Source: Promethearchaeota archaeon (GTDB taxonomy: Archaea; Asgardarchaeota; Lokiarchaeia; Helarchaeales; RDOG01). From it: a stretch of 64,000 nt of DNA. Positions 16,742 through 25,768 of the stretch are shown here, in pieces. The notes under the pieces were generated by a model, which was not told the DNA's origin, did no database searches, and saw only the letters and a list, made by a program, of their open reading frames with translations. The first letter of the stretch is position 1; every line of letters starts with the position of its first letter. The stretch is from contig RDOG01000013.1 of assembly GCA_011365055.1 (NCBI GenBank), forward strand, positions 44,343 through 108,342. Direction: 5' to 3'. The position numbers were made by a program, and so were the translations under genes.

Positions 16742-17655
16742 TAACCGATCACGTTCAAAATTTTTTTTCCACTTAATTTGTTGAGATCAAATGCAACTCG
16801 CTCACCATCTTGCTCCAAGACAGCCACATTTCCACGAAAATATTTTATATTTCCATTTAATTTCTTAATATACTTGCAATATTTGTCGATTCTTGGGAAG
16901 TGGGTATAAAAATTGCTTAAATTGAGCTGATATTGAGGAATCAGTTCATAAAGATGCTTGAATAAGTCTGAATAGATGTTCATTTTTAAAATATCTGATT
17001 CAAAATCATGCTTTTGATTCTCAAATAATGGGGCTTTCTCATCAAAAGAAAGAGAATCGAGTATCCCACACTCTTCTTTTATTTTCTGTTCTAATTCATG
17101 AATGTAGATAAAATTATTTAAATTATTAGATCGTCTAAAAGTTATTGCATGACTTGCTCCTTGCTCTAAAAGACGATAAATTACCCGATCCAATCTTGAA
17201 ATTCCAACTTTTATGTGATTTTGACCAAAAGTTGCTAAATAGAGCGCATGCTCTCTTTTACAATAATTTTGACTAAATTCCGATTCACAACAAGGATGTT
17301 CTGGTGAACAATTACCTGTTCCAAATCCCGGTCCTTTTTTAACACAATATAAAAAATCAATTCCTGATTTCTTAAGACAATCAAGGCAATGATTTGTGGG
17401 TTCCTCTAATGGTTGAAAACATGTCTCACAATAATGTCCCTCACTTAGCTTAAACATCACATGCCCATAAAATGGGACTATTTGCGTGTCATCATGATCC
17501 GAAATGATATCTAAATGAGGCATTAACAAGTCTGAAACTGGTCTATACGTATAATATCTTATGTAAAAAGTTGGATATAACGAAAACTCATCAACTCGTG
17601 AAAGCTCTCTTGTTGCATTTTCTACTTCTTGAACATCTTTCGACGTAATTTGCAA
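16741..17655 (-). CDS. DUF2797 zinc-finger protein leading the cas operon
   Basis: 304 aa. The family signature is HALYLATFGQNHIKVGIS followed by RVIYRLLEQGASHAITFRR. The order Tyr139, KVG (149-151), Arg154/157/161, Glu187-189 echoes GIY-YIG-type nucleases; this likeness is my inference. Upstream lie two cysteine groups: CETC/CLDC (76-93) and a second cluster 104-132 including CCES, likely zinc binding. It starts at TTG 17655 (GGGGA ten bases upstream), with an inverted repeat AATTTACG/CGTAAATT spanning the start (17655-17688). It is first in the operon and stop-start coupled to cas1, so it is probably made in step with the adaptation complex. Family function is uncharacterised. Confidence 0.85.
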   Translation of the reverse strand: MQITSKDVQEVENATRELSRVDEFSLYPTFYIRYYTYRPVSDLLMPHLDIISDHDDTQIVPFYGHVMFKLSEGHYCETCFQPLEEPTNHCLDCLKKSGIDFLYCVKKGPGFGTGNCSPEHPCCESEFSQNYCKREHALYLATFGQNHIKVGISRLDRVIYRLLEQGASHAITFRRSNNLNNFIYIHELEQKIKEECGILDSLSFDEKAPLFENQKHDFESDILKMNIYSDLFKHLYELIPQYQLNLSNFYTHFPRIDKYCKYIKKLNGNIKYFRGNVAVLEQDGERVAFDLNKLSGKKILNVIG

Positions 17656-18404
17656 ATTTACGCAATCCCCTATATATGCACGTAAATTACATGTTACAAA
17701 TGATTAATCAAATATTCAATAAGTTATTGTTAAAAAAAGATCTTTATTTGATCATTTAAATAGTTAACGTTTTTAAATTAAACTAATCAACGATTACTTC
17801 CCTACTTACTCATTAATCAAAAAAATTAGTTGATTATTCTCCTCTTACACCATGAATATTGTACATGGTCTTTTTATTCGAATTTTCCACTTAAATTATT
17901 TATTTCAATAAAGACATTCTCTTAATCTTACTAATTTCGAGGATTAATGTGTGAATTTTAGATCTCTTTTTCTTATCACAGTGTAATTTTGAACATACTT
18001 ATTTTTCTAAAAAAATGAAAGATGATATCGAACACGATTCTCATTTTTTGAATCTAATTCTAAAACAATGAAATGGAATATTCATATCTTCTTATCAATT
18101 TAGATTTAAAAATTTCTATATTTTTAAAATTGAATGGAATTCAATCTCCCAACGTTTCATGTGTCAAAAAAATTTTATTTTATAATTGAACTCACTGCGA
18201 TGTTCTTCTTGATCAATGAAAAGATTTTTCTTATCCTTATAAGTAAAATACAAAAATTATGATGAGAAATTAATTTTCAAAAAATCATTTCTATATTTAT
18301 ATTCTTTTTTTTTCACGAATTATAATTCAAACGATTTTGACATGTTTTCACATTTTCAACAACAACCTTTTAATTTTAAATGAAATTCGATGTCTTAAAA
18401 ACAT
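17656..18404. other. 749-base gap between cas operon and IS110 transposase
   Basis: The stretch upstream of the DUF2797-cas operon and downstream of the transposase. I looked for CRISPR repeat-spacer periodicity (about 60-75 bases) on both strands and saw none; it is A/T-rich single-copy DNA without a coding frame. It must include the cas operon promoter and the 3' end of the insertion sequence, whose boundary I cannot place. Confidence 0.5.
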
Positions 18405-19796
18405 TTAGACCGAATTGACAAGTACTTTCAGCAACATTCTTGGATCTTGCCTCATGCATGATGCTATTTCAAGTACTTCATCTGATTGACCGGATAACTT
18501 TTCCCACGCCTTTTGATATTTTTGAGTCTTGTTCTCGAATAATCTGATCTTTCTGAGAATAACCGATTGAATCTTTTTCCTTAATTCTTCTGTTAATCTG
18601 GGATTCTTCCATGTAAGGTTCTTCTTTAACACATGCCAGATCATGACCAACAATTTTCGTGCCGCTGCACAAACAGCTTTCCAGTAGCTATCCATGGCTT
18701 CTCTTTTTTCAACAATGAATTTTTTCAAGGGATTAGAGTCATGTCCTCTTGCATGGATGTTTTGACAAGCTAATACAACCGCTCGCCTAAGGAACTTGTT
18801 TCCTCCCTTGTGAATTCTCCCTGTAACGTGTTTCCGATGTCCTGATTGATACACGCGAGGTGCCAAGCCAGCCCATTTTGCGAGCTTGCTTGGGTTTGGA
18901 AAGTAGGAAATGTCCGCAATTTCAGCCACGATGGTGGCTGCAGTATCGGGACCGACTCCGGGTATGGCTAATAACAACTTCACTTGCTTTAAGAACTCCT
19001 TATTATTCCTTGCCATGACATAGTATGCCATTCGTTGTTTTTCCATGGCAAGATCAAGCAATTGAAGTTGCATGACCTCGTTCCCGAGTGTAATTTTTTC
19101 GATGTCATCTAACCGATCTTGAAAAACCATCAATGCCTCGATGAGATCCTCTTTAACAACACGCTTTGAAGTTGGAGGCACCATGGCTTTGATGGTTTCG
19201 TGGGAAACCATCCCTTTTGAAGCGAGATCTAACATTTTTAAACCTTGCTTGGTTTTATAGAGCCCAACACGTTTAAATTCTTTCTGGTGAAATAATTGGT
19301 TAAGCCGTTGCTTGATTTTCGTTCCATCGTTGATGAGCTTGAAGAGCTGGCGATTCGATTTCCGTAAGCTCATGATCTCCTCACTCGAAATTATAGAGGG
19401 TTTCAGCCGACCATCGCGATGTGCAACCGCAATTCGTCGAGCATCAAACTTGTCCGTCTTCTTTCCTTGCGTGGTTTTGGTTTGTTGGGGATTTGCAACA
19501 AGAACCGTTAGTCCCACTTTCATAAATTTATAAAGCAGCTTGAAATGATATTGAGCCGTGGATTCCACCGCAACATCCTTCACGTGCTGCTTTTTACAAA
19601 ACGAAATCAAGGATTCAATGCCTTGAAAGTCATTTTTGACCTCGCCTTCCATCTCGATTTTCTTTTCCGTGAGAATGCAATACGCTAACATGCTTTTATG
19701 CACGTCAATACCCATGATCGGACCGCTTTTTCGTTTTCCTTCCCCCTCCGTTAGTGGCAAAACCTTTTTAGACTTGTTTTTCCTAATCATATTCAT
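18405..19796 (-). CDS. IS110-family transposase (DEDD/RuvC-like plus serine domain)
   Basis: 463 aa. The N-terminal RuvC-like DEDD domain begins GIDVHKSMLAYCI (Asp31), continues DVAVESTAQYHF (Glu) and TDKFDARRIA (Asp pair). A coiled-coil linker covers about 150-290. The C-terminal transposase_20 domain has LLAIPGVGPDTA and AGLAPRVYQSGHRKHVTGRI, with the Ser of YQSGH as the expected nucleophile, then KGGNKFLRR. IS110 enzymes recombine target and donor guided by a bridge RNA. The frame is intact, so the element may be active. The start ATG follows GGTG. It sits beside the cas operon. Confidence 0.95.
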   Translation of the reverse strand: MNMIRKNKSKKVLPLTEGEGKRKSGPIMGIDVHKSMLAYCILTEKKIEMEGEVKNDFQGIESLISFCKKQHVKDVAVESTAQYHFKLLYKFMKVGLTVLVANPQQTKTTQGKKTDKFDARRIAVAHRDGRLKPSIISSEEIMSLRKSNRQLFKLINDGTKIKQRLNQLFHQKEFKRVGLYKTKQGLKMLDLASKGMVSHETIKAMVPPTSKRVVKEDLIEALMVFQDRLDDIEKITLGNEVMQLQLLDLAMEKQRMAYYVMARNNKEFLKQVKLLLAIPGVGPDTAATIVAEIADISYFPNPSKLAKWAGLAPRVYQSGHRKHVTGRIHKGGNKFLRRAVVLACQNIHARGHDSNPLKKFIVEKREAMDSYWKAVCAAARKLLVMIWHVLKKNLTWKNPRLTEELRKKIQSVILRKIRLFENKTQKYQKAWEKLSGQSDEVLEIASCMRQDPRMLLKVLVNSV

Positions 19797-19820
19797 TCAC
19801 CTTGAAAGAGATGAATGAGA

Positions 19821-19932
19821 CACCCGGGCATCACCCTCAATTTATATTGCGAGCTCTGTGGCTCAAGCGGATGATTCGAGTGCCCGGAAATCATAGTTTT
19901 TTTAACAGGTTGAGATTTCTGCGAAAAATCTC
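19821..19932 (-). ncRNA. Candidate IS110 bridge RNA region
   Basis: Upstream of the transposase the DNA folds into several hairpins. CCGGGCA (19824-19830) pairs with TGCCCGG (19881-19887), enclosing GAGC/GCTC (19851-19864, loop TCTGTG). Downstream, GAGATTT (19912-19918) pairs with AAATCTC (19926-19932). Such structured 5' non-coding ends encode the bridge RNA in IS110-group elements. Internal loops would hold guide segments; I cannot define them without the flanking insertion site. The strand is inferred from the transposase direction. Confidence 0.5.
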
Positions 19933-20123
19933 TCCTAAATAAAGTACATGATTGGTCCCATTCATCATCTTTCTTATAGTTCGTGAGAAAAAAAGATTTT
20001 TGGTGGAGATGAATTTCGACAGAAATTTGTTATTCGTTTTTTTATTTTCTATTTATATGATATAAAAAATATTTGGGATGGTCTTTTAAATTGCGAATTG
20101 AAGATCGAGAACAAGGGGTACAA

Positions 20124-20474
20124 ATGGAATGTATTTTTTGTACGAAATTATATCCAGAATTGAGGAAAAAAGGATGTCCAGCATGCAAAGGGGTTGGTTT
20201 TATTTTCCAACCTGCCCAAATGATGGATGTAGATTCTTTTGAGCGAGAAATTTTTAGTCATTTACATGAATTTTTACATCATTACTATAAAGATAAATTA
20301 GACTTTGATTTTATTGAGAAGGGCTTTGAAGAAAAGAAAAAACTTGCTAAGAATGCAAAGAATGATGCTATTAATTTACTTAAAAAATTACACATTTATG
20401 GGTTTGATTTGAGTGAAGCACTTATTCGATTAATTCATAAAATTGATATGATATATGAATTGGAAAACATTTAA
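20124..20474 (+). CDS. Small zinc-ribbon protein
   Basis: 116 aa from the ATG at 20124, chosen because AAGGGG lies five bases upstream; an in-frame TTG at 20073 would add 17 residues. The N-terminus has two Cys pairs (CIFC, CPAC), a zinc ribbon with the CxxCxGxGF look of DnaJ-type fingers. The rest is helical and charged. The stop overlaps the end of the convergent CCG gene by four bases. Function unknown. Confidence 0.65.
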   Translation: MECIFCTKLYPELRKKGCPACKGVGFIFQPAQMMDVDSFEREIFSHLHEFLHHYYKDKLDFDFIEKGFEEKKKLAKNAKNDAINLLKKLHIYGFDLSEALIRLIHKIDMIYELENI

Positions 20475-21622
20475 TCTGTCACTTCATCTAATAATTCTGT
20501 TATATCTTTTATTAATAATTGATCTTCAATATTTACCATCTTAAATTGATTTTTACAAAGTGGACAAGCTGAAATTAAAACTTCTGCTTTAGTTTCCAAA
20601 GCTTCTTCAAAACGTTTTGATCCAATTTCTAACGATTTTATTTTATTATAAACTCTAAAACCGCCTCCTGCACCACAACAGGTTGCATCTTTTTTATTTA
20701 AGAACATTTCAATGAATTCTAGTTGAGGAATTTTTTGGAGCAATTCTCGAGGACTATTATAAATATCTAATTTCCTACCTAGATGGCAAGGATCATGATA
20801 GGTTACTTTCTTCGGATATGGTTTTATATTAAATTCATCTATTTTATCTAAAATAAAATCAATTATATGCTTTATTTTAAAAGGAAAATTTTCTTCTGAA
20901 TATTTTGGATACTCTTCTTTCCACATTCCGTAACATGCTGAACATGATGTGATAATCTGAGAACAGCCCGTTTCTTTTATTTTTTTAATATTATGTCTTA
21001 TCAAATTTTCAGCAATTTCAACATTACCGGTATTTAATATTGGTGAGCCACAACAAAATTCTTCGTTTAAAATGCAAAAATCAAAATTTCCTTTTTTTAA
21101 TAAATTTAAAGTTGCACGCGCAATTTCAAATTCCCTATACGTTGAAACACATCCAACAAAATACACGATCTCTGCTTTATCTTTTTTTGGAATTACATCC
21201 TTTAATTTTTCGAATCTATTTTCATATACTTCGTTAAGGGAATTATTCGAATTCAAAACATTCATACCTAATTTCCTGATTGATTCTGGAGCCAATTCTA
21301 AGTCTACAATTTGAGCTCGTGCTTTTTTGATTAAATTCGGAGTATTAACATGAGGTCTACAATGCGTTTCACAACCTTCGCATAATGTACAATAATATAT
21401 CGCATCGATTCCCGCTTCATCATAAGATTTTATGTCATTATTGTGTAAAAAGGGGACCATGGCTCGTGTATTTGGCTTTAATCTTTCTGATTTTGAAATA
21501 TTTCCTGTACAACAGTAATCTGTGCACATTTTCATGCAAGTTTCGCACATCATTGCTTCAAATAACTCATCTTTCTTAAAATTTATTAATTTCTTTTCTT
21601 TAAGAGTCTCATTTTCTGCCAA
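20471..21622 (-). CDS. CCG-domain Fe-S oxidoreductase (HdrD/GlpC-like)
   Basis: 383 aa. Two N-terminal 4Fe-4S-like cysteine clusters (CETCMKMCTDYCC; CTLCEGCETHC) precede two CCG domains (FCCGSPIL with SCSACY; TCCGAGGGF with ACPLCK), each binding a non-cubane cluster or acting in disulfide/quinone chemistry. It lies 11 bases after the FAD-linked oxidase gene, the classic pairing of a flavin dehydrogenase with its electron-accepting CCG subunit. It probably passes electrons from the FAD protein to a quinone-like or thiol carrier. It is paralogous to the protein at 40251-41423. Confidence 0.88.
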   Translation of the reverse strand: MAENETLKEKKLINFKKDELFEAMMCETCMKMCTDYCCTGNISKSERLKPNTRAMVPFLHNNDIKSYDEAGIDAIYYCTLCEGCETHCRPHVNTPNLIKKARAQIVDLELAPESIRKLGMNVLNSNNSLNEVYENRFEKLKDVIPKKDKAEIVYFVGCVSTYREFEIARATLNLLKKGNFDFCILNEEFCCGSPILNTGNVEIAENLIRHNIKKIKETGCSQIITSCSACYGMWKEEYPKYSEENFPFKIKHIIDFILDKIDEFNIKPYPKKVTYHDPCHLGRKLDIYNSPRELLQKIPQLEFIEMFLNKKDATCCGAGGGFRVYNKIKSLEIGSKRFEEALETKAEVLISACPLCKNQFKMVNIEDQLLIKDITELLDEVTD

Positions 21623-21633
21623 CTTAATCCCTC

Positions 21634-23061
21634 CTAAAGTCCCATTTTTCCTGGATTCATTATATTATTTGGATCTAATGTCTTTTTCAAATCCTTTAAT
21701 AATTGAAAGCTCGAACCAAGTTGTTGTTCCATAAATTGTCCTTTAAATGAATTATCACCGATTCCATGATGATGAGCAATTACCCCGCCTGCTTCGAGAC
21801 AAGCCTTTAGACCATCAAACCAAGCTTGTTTGTATAAATTTGAGGCTTTTTTTTCCTTTTTAGTATCTTTTTCTATCATAACAAAGATTGTATACATGCT
21901 TCCACCGTCTGGATAAAAATGAGACCAATGTGCCATTACATTAATTTTCTTTCTTTCTACTGCTTCCTTCATTTTGAAATATAAATTTTCCAAATTATCA
22001 AAAGTGGTTACCACATCAATTGTATCAGCTAAAACATTTGCTTGTACATATTGACGGTTTGGATAATACATGTTAAGTCTATTTTCCCACCAAATCTTTC
22101 CTCCTTCTTCTCCCATGTTCTCTCCGCTATTTTTAATACAAATGTCGTAACATAATTTCTTTTGCATTAACATAATATCCCGTTCCTTCTCAATACCATC
22201 AAATGCGAGTGTTAAATATGATTGACCCTTTTTAATATCATTAATTCCGTAAACCATTCTAGCTTCCACGTCGTCGTACAATCGAACAACTGCAGGTCTA
22301 ATGGAAGTTTGAAATATATCATAAACAGCTTTTAATCCATTTTTTAATGTGGGAAATAACATACCTACAAATTCCCGAAATTCAGGTAAAGGATGTATTT
22401 TCAAGGTAATTTCAGTAATTATACCTAACGTGCCTTCTGATCCGATAAATAATTGTGTTAGTTTTGGTCCTATAGACGCTCTTGGGGCAAGTCGTTCGTT
22501 GGTGTGAATGACTTCGCCATTAGGTAATATGACTTCTAAATCAGTTATCATGTCTTCAATCTTTCCATATTTTGATGATAAAGCACCTGCAGAACTTGTT
22601 GCTGCAAAACCTCCTATCGTGCTGCATTGTAATGAACTAGGAAAATGACCGAATGTAAATCCTCTTGCGTTTAAATAATTTTCAAGATGCTGCCCCAAAA
22701 CACCTGCTTGAACAGTAACTAACCTTGATTCTTTATTAATACGTATTATCTTATCAAATTTTTTAATATCAAGAATTATATCTCCACCTCTTGGAGTAGT
22801 TCCTCCGCATACTCCTGCAAATCCTCCACCAGGAATTATGGATATATTTTTTTCATTACAAAATTTTAATAGTTTCTGAATTTGTTCCTTTTTTTCAGGC
22901 CATACTATAAAATCTGGTTGAGGTTGTTTCAATATCTCTTTACTTTTATATTGCATTAGTGTTAAAGGAAAACTATCTCTAGAATAAGCTAATTTGTCCA
23001 TTTCTTCATCTGAAACATTTTCTGAACCAAAAATTTTCACTAATTCAGCTTTTATTGACAT
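21634..23061 (-). CDS. FAD-linked oxidase (AGPS/GlcD type)
   Basis: About 475 aa. The PCMH-type FAD domain shows IIPGGGFAGVCGGTTPRGGD, HFPSSLQCSTIGGF, ATSSAGALSSKYG and IGSEGTLGIITEITL; the C-terminal oxidase domain ends with HHHGIGDNSF and DPNNIMNPGKMG. The triple His and the SSLQCSTIGGF segment look more like alkylglycerone-phosphate synthase than lactate dehydrogenase, yet the adjacent CCG subunit favours a 2-hydroxyacid dehydrogenase. The substrate is unresolved. The start is placed at 23061 behind GAGGATG; three more residues are possible. Cytoplasmic, first gene of the pair. Confidence 0.82.
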   Translation of the reverse strand: MSIKAELVKIFGSENVSDEEMDKLAYSRDSFPLTLMQYKSKEILKQPQPDFIVWPEKKEQIQKLLKFCNEKNISIIPGGGFAGVCGGTTPRGGDIILDIKKFDKIIRINKESRLVTVQAGVLGQHLENYLNARGFTFGHFPSSLQCSTIGGFAATSSAGALSSKYGKIEDMITDLEVILPNGEVIHTNERLAPRASIGPKLTQLFIGSEGTLGIITEITLKIHPLPEFREFVGMLFPTLKNGLKAVYDIFQTSIRPAVVRLYDDVEARMVYGINDIKKGQSYLTLAFDGIEKERDIMLMQKKLCYDICIKNSGENMGEEGGKIWWENRLNMYYPNRQYVQANVLADTIDVVTTFDNLENLYFKMKEAVERKKINVMAHWSHFYPDGGSMYTIFVMIEKDTKKEKKASNLYKQAWFDGLKACLEAGGVIAHHHGIGDNSFKGQFMEQQLGSSFQLLKDLKKTLDPNNIMNPGKMGL

Positions 23062-23138
23062 GCTTATCATCCTCTTTAACTATTAGAAGTCTGATTTATT
23101 TTAATTTATTTCAAGAAATTTAAACAAAATTATAGCGT

Positions 23139-23888
23139 TTAAATCTGAATTAAATTCAATATTCTTTGTCTAATTGAATTAAATTCTGAACTTGTTCGAT
23201 TTCGTGGCCTTTCCAATGGGATGGAAATAAATTCAATTATTTTCGCAGGGAGTGGACTTAAAACTACAATTCTATCAGATAGATAAACAGCTTCATCAAT
23301 ATTATGTGTAACAAAAATAATAGTTCTTTTAGATTCATGCCAGATCTCAATTAAATCATTTTGTAATTTATTTCGATTTTGTGCATCAATAGAAATTAAT
23401 GGTTCATCCAAAAGAAGAAGTTCTTGATCAATTGCTAAAGCCCGAGCTATAGCAACTTTCTGTTTCATTCCACCCGATAAATCTTTAGGATAAAAATTTT
23501 TAAAGTCTTTTAGTTTTATTAATTCTAATAACTCTTCAATTTTTTTATTTCGCTCCTCTTTCTTCATACCTTTTAATTGCAATCCTAATTTAATGTTATC
23601 TTTTACCGTCCGCCAAGGAAAAAGAGAAAATTGCTGAGGTACATACCCAATTTTACTTGTGGGTCCTTTTATTATTTTGTCATTCAGGATAATAGAACCA
23701 TTATCTGGTTTTTCTAATCCTGCTATAATTCTAACCAATGTTGTTTTTCCACATCCACTTGGACCTACTATTGTCAAAAATTCATGTTCATTGACCTCGA
23801 TTGAAATGGATTTTAAAACCTCAAGTTTCTCTCCATTATTTGGAAAAGACTTTGATATATTTTCAATTTTTAATTTAGTTTTTACCAA
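23139..23888 (-). CDS. ABC transporter ATPase, NitT/TauT type
   Basis: About 249 aa. Walker A GPSGCGKT, Q-loop YVPQQFSLFPW, signature LSGGMKQK, Walker B LLLLDEP, and H-loop FVTHNIDEA. The PWRTVKDN stretch after the Q-loop is typical of SsuB/TauB/NrtD ATPases. The start is TTG at 23888, supported by GGAGGGA six bases before it. It overlaps the end of the permease gene by 14 bases. It powers uptake by the neighbouring permease and binding protein. Confidence 0.92.
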   Translation of the reverse strand: MVKTKLKIENISKSFPNNGEKLEVLKSISIEVNEHEFLTIVGPSGCGKTTLVRIIAGLEKPDNGSIILNDKIIKGPTSKIGYVPQQFSLFPWRTVKDNIKLGLQLKGMKKEERNKKIEELLELIKLKDFKNFYPKDLSGGMKQKVAIARALAIDQELLLLDEPLISIDAQNRNKLQNDLIEIWHESKRTIIFVTHNIDEAVYLSDRIVVLSPLPAKIIEFISIPLERPRNRTSSEFNSIRQRILNLIQI

Positions 23889-24663
23889 GCTGCTCCCTCC
23901 AACGTAACGCATGATTTTCAAATAATTTCAAAGAATATGTCATGCCAAATCCGACTAAACCTGTTATGAACATTGATGCGAGCGTCAATCCAAAATTTCC
24001 AAATTGCGCTGAATATTGAATGAGATAACCTAAACCTAAAGGTACATTTAATCCAACTAATTCTGCTGCAATCACACACATCCATCCAACTCCAATTCCT
24101 ATTCGCAAACCAACTAAAATGGAAGGTAAAGCTGATGGTATTATCACATAGGCTAAAATTTCTCCCTGATTGGCTCCTAATGTTTTTGCTACATCAACAT
24201 GAATAGGTAAAGTCTGTTTTACGCCATTATAAGAACTCGTTAATATTGGGAAAAAAGCACCAATAAAAATTACAAATGATTGTGAGATTAATCCAAGTCC
24301 AAATAATACTAGAGCAAATGGAATCCAGGCAAATGGAGGTATGGGACGAAAAATTTCAATAATGGGGGAAGCTGCCCATTCAGCTTTTTTAGAAAGACCC
24401 ATAATTAATCCTAAAGGAATTGCTATGATTGAAGCATAAAAAAATCCAATAATAACTCGTAATAAACTAGCTCCAATATGGTGAAAAATATTGTATCCAA
24501 AATTATCTCCTTGGAAAATAATGATCCCCAATGCTTCTAGTAATTCCAATGGCGTGGGAATGATATTCGTTGGATTAAGTGTAGCAATTAATTGCCATAT
24601 CATCAGTACTGTAACTATAGAAGAAAAAGTAATGATAATGTGGTAAATTGTTTCTTTTTTCAT
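23875..24663 (-). CDS. ABC transporter permease, NitT/TauT type
   Basis: 262 aa with about six membrane spans. The family EAA-type loop is visible as TLGANQGEILAYVIIPSALPSILVG with the conserved Gly and Pro, and PIPPFAWIPFALVLFGLG is typical of SsuC/TauC. It sits between the binding protein gene (nine bases upstream) and the ATPase gene (14-base overlap). Confidence 0.92.
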   Translation of the reverse strand: MKKETIYHIIITFSSIVTVLMIWQLIATLNPTNIIPTPLELLEALGIIIFQGDNFGYNIFHHIGASLLRVIIGFFYASIIAIPLGLIMGLSKKAEWAASPIIEIFRPIPPFAWIPFALVLFGLGLISQSFVIFIGAFFPILTSSYNGVKQTLPIHVDVAKTLGANQGEILAYVIIPSALPSILVGLRIGIGVGWMCVIAAELVGLNVPLGLGYLIQYSAQFGNFGLTLASMFITGLVGFGMTYSLKLFENHALRWREQLGKN

Positions 24664-24672
24664 TTGATTTCC

Positions 24673-25701
24673 TCAAGCATTTAGAAAACTTGAATCGAAG
24701 AATTCTTGAAAGAAAGCTGTTCGACCTGCAGGCCATGCAGGGACGTTATCATTTAATTGCGTTAGATTATCATAAAAACGCTCAATTTCAGGCATGTATT
24801 TACTGTAATTGTATATGTATCCCACATTATCAATTCCCATTTTTATTGCTGCATCTGATGTGATGCTCGTATATTTCTTTGCAGTCAATATCAATTTATC
24901 ATAATTGCTTGTATTGCTCATCCAATCTATTGCTCGCTTGTGAACTTTTAATAACTTTTCAACCGTTACTGATTGGGTAGATATTAACGTATTAGACGCT
25001 GCGATGATACAACAAGGATGGTTGGGCCAAATTTCCGAACTATTTTTTAGCGAGGTCGCGCCAATACTATTTATTGCTTTTGCATTAAATGGTTCCCAAG
25101 CTACAAAACCATCAATCTCACCAGTATTTAGTGCATTTTCCATGTTTCCAACCGATAAAGTAACATGACTTCCTAAATCATTAAAACTTAATCCTACGCT
25201 ATCTAATGCTATCTGTAGAATGAAATCTTGCATGTTGTTTAAGGATGGAACAGCTATTTTTTTTCCAGCTAAATCATTGAGTGTATTAATTCCAGATGAA
25301 GTACTAACAATTATTGCACTACCATTCACATTTACACCTCCCACAACTTTTATCGGCGCATTTTGCGTAAGTTTATGAGCCATAGCGGGTGCCAAGCCAA
25401 GATAAGCAATATCTAAACTACCAGCTTCGAATGCAATCATAACTTCATTTCCATTAGGAAACCAGCTTACACTTTGAAGGGTAATACTTAATCCTTCATC
25501 AGCAAAAAAGTTCTCTTCAAGCGCAACAAATAAAGGTAAATGGTGTAAATCCCCTGTCAGAGCACCTATTTTGATTGAAGAACTTGTTGGATTTTCAATT
25601 AATAAAATAATAGTAGTAATTCCTATGGTACTCCCAACAATAATTGCCCCAATTATCAAAACTTTTACTTTTAATGATAGCTCCGCTTTAAAAACCTCCA
25701 A
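24673..25701 (-). CDS. ABC transporter substrate-binding protein, NitT/TauT type
   Basis: 342 aa. A single N-terminal membrane anchor (VLIIGAIIVGSTIGITTIILL) is followed by an NMT1/SsuA-type fold: GALTGDLHHLPLFVALEENFFADEGL, SLDIAYLGLAPAM, IDGFVAWEPF, HPCCIIAAS. NitT/TauT proteins bind nitrate, sulfonates, thiamine precursors or similar; the ligand is unknown. The start is uncertain: the given TTG overlaps its own Shine-Dalgarno GGAGG, while the codon at the usual distance (GGAGGTTTTTAAA then GCG) is not a start codon. First gene of the transporter operon, divergent from an RHH regulator. Confidence 0.88.
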   Translation of the reverse strand: MEVFKAELSLKVKVLIIGAIIVGSTIGITTIILLIENPTSSSIKIGALTGDLHHLPLFVALEENFFADEGLSITLQSVSWFPNGNEVMIAFEAGSLDIAYLGLAPAMAHKLTQNAPIKVVGGVNVNGSAIIVSTSSGINTLNDLAGKKIAVPSLNNMQDFILQIALDSVGLSFNDLGSHVTLSVGNMENALNTGEIDGFVAWEPFNAKAINSIGATSLKNSSEIWPNHPCCIIAASNTLISTQSVTVEKLLKVHKRAIDWMSNTSNYDKLILTAKKYTSITSDAAIKMGIDNVGYIYNYSKYMPEIERFYDNLTQLNDNVPAWPAGRTAFFQEFFDSSFLNA

Positions 25702-25768
25702 TTTTTCATTCAGGATTTTTCCATAATTATTTTAACAGATATTATTTATTGATTTGAATGAACATCCT

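Larger units (their letters stand above)
18405..19990 (-). mobile_element. IS110-family insertion sequence (ends approximate)
   Basis: A single transposase gene plus a structured 5' flank of about 150-200 bases. The element is noticeably richer in G and C than its neighbours, a sign of recent arrival. No terminal inverted repeats are apparent, as expected for IS110. The limits are approximate because target core duplications cannot be recognised without an empty site. The coding part ends at 18405; the real 3' limit may extend into the gap below it. Confidence 0.75.

Noticed and set aside
17656..18404. Possible CRISPR array next to the cas operon
   Set aside because: No direct repeats of 24-40 bases with regular spacing are visible on either strand in this gap or elsewhere in the window.
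20073..20123. TTG start of the small zinc-ribbon gene
   Set aside because: The ATG at 20124 has a well-spaced AAGGGG, while the upstream TTG has none.
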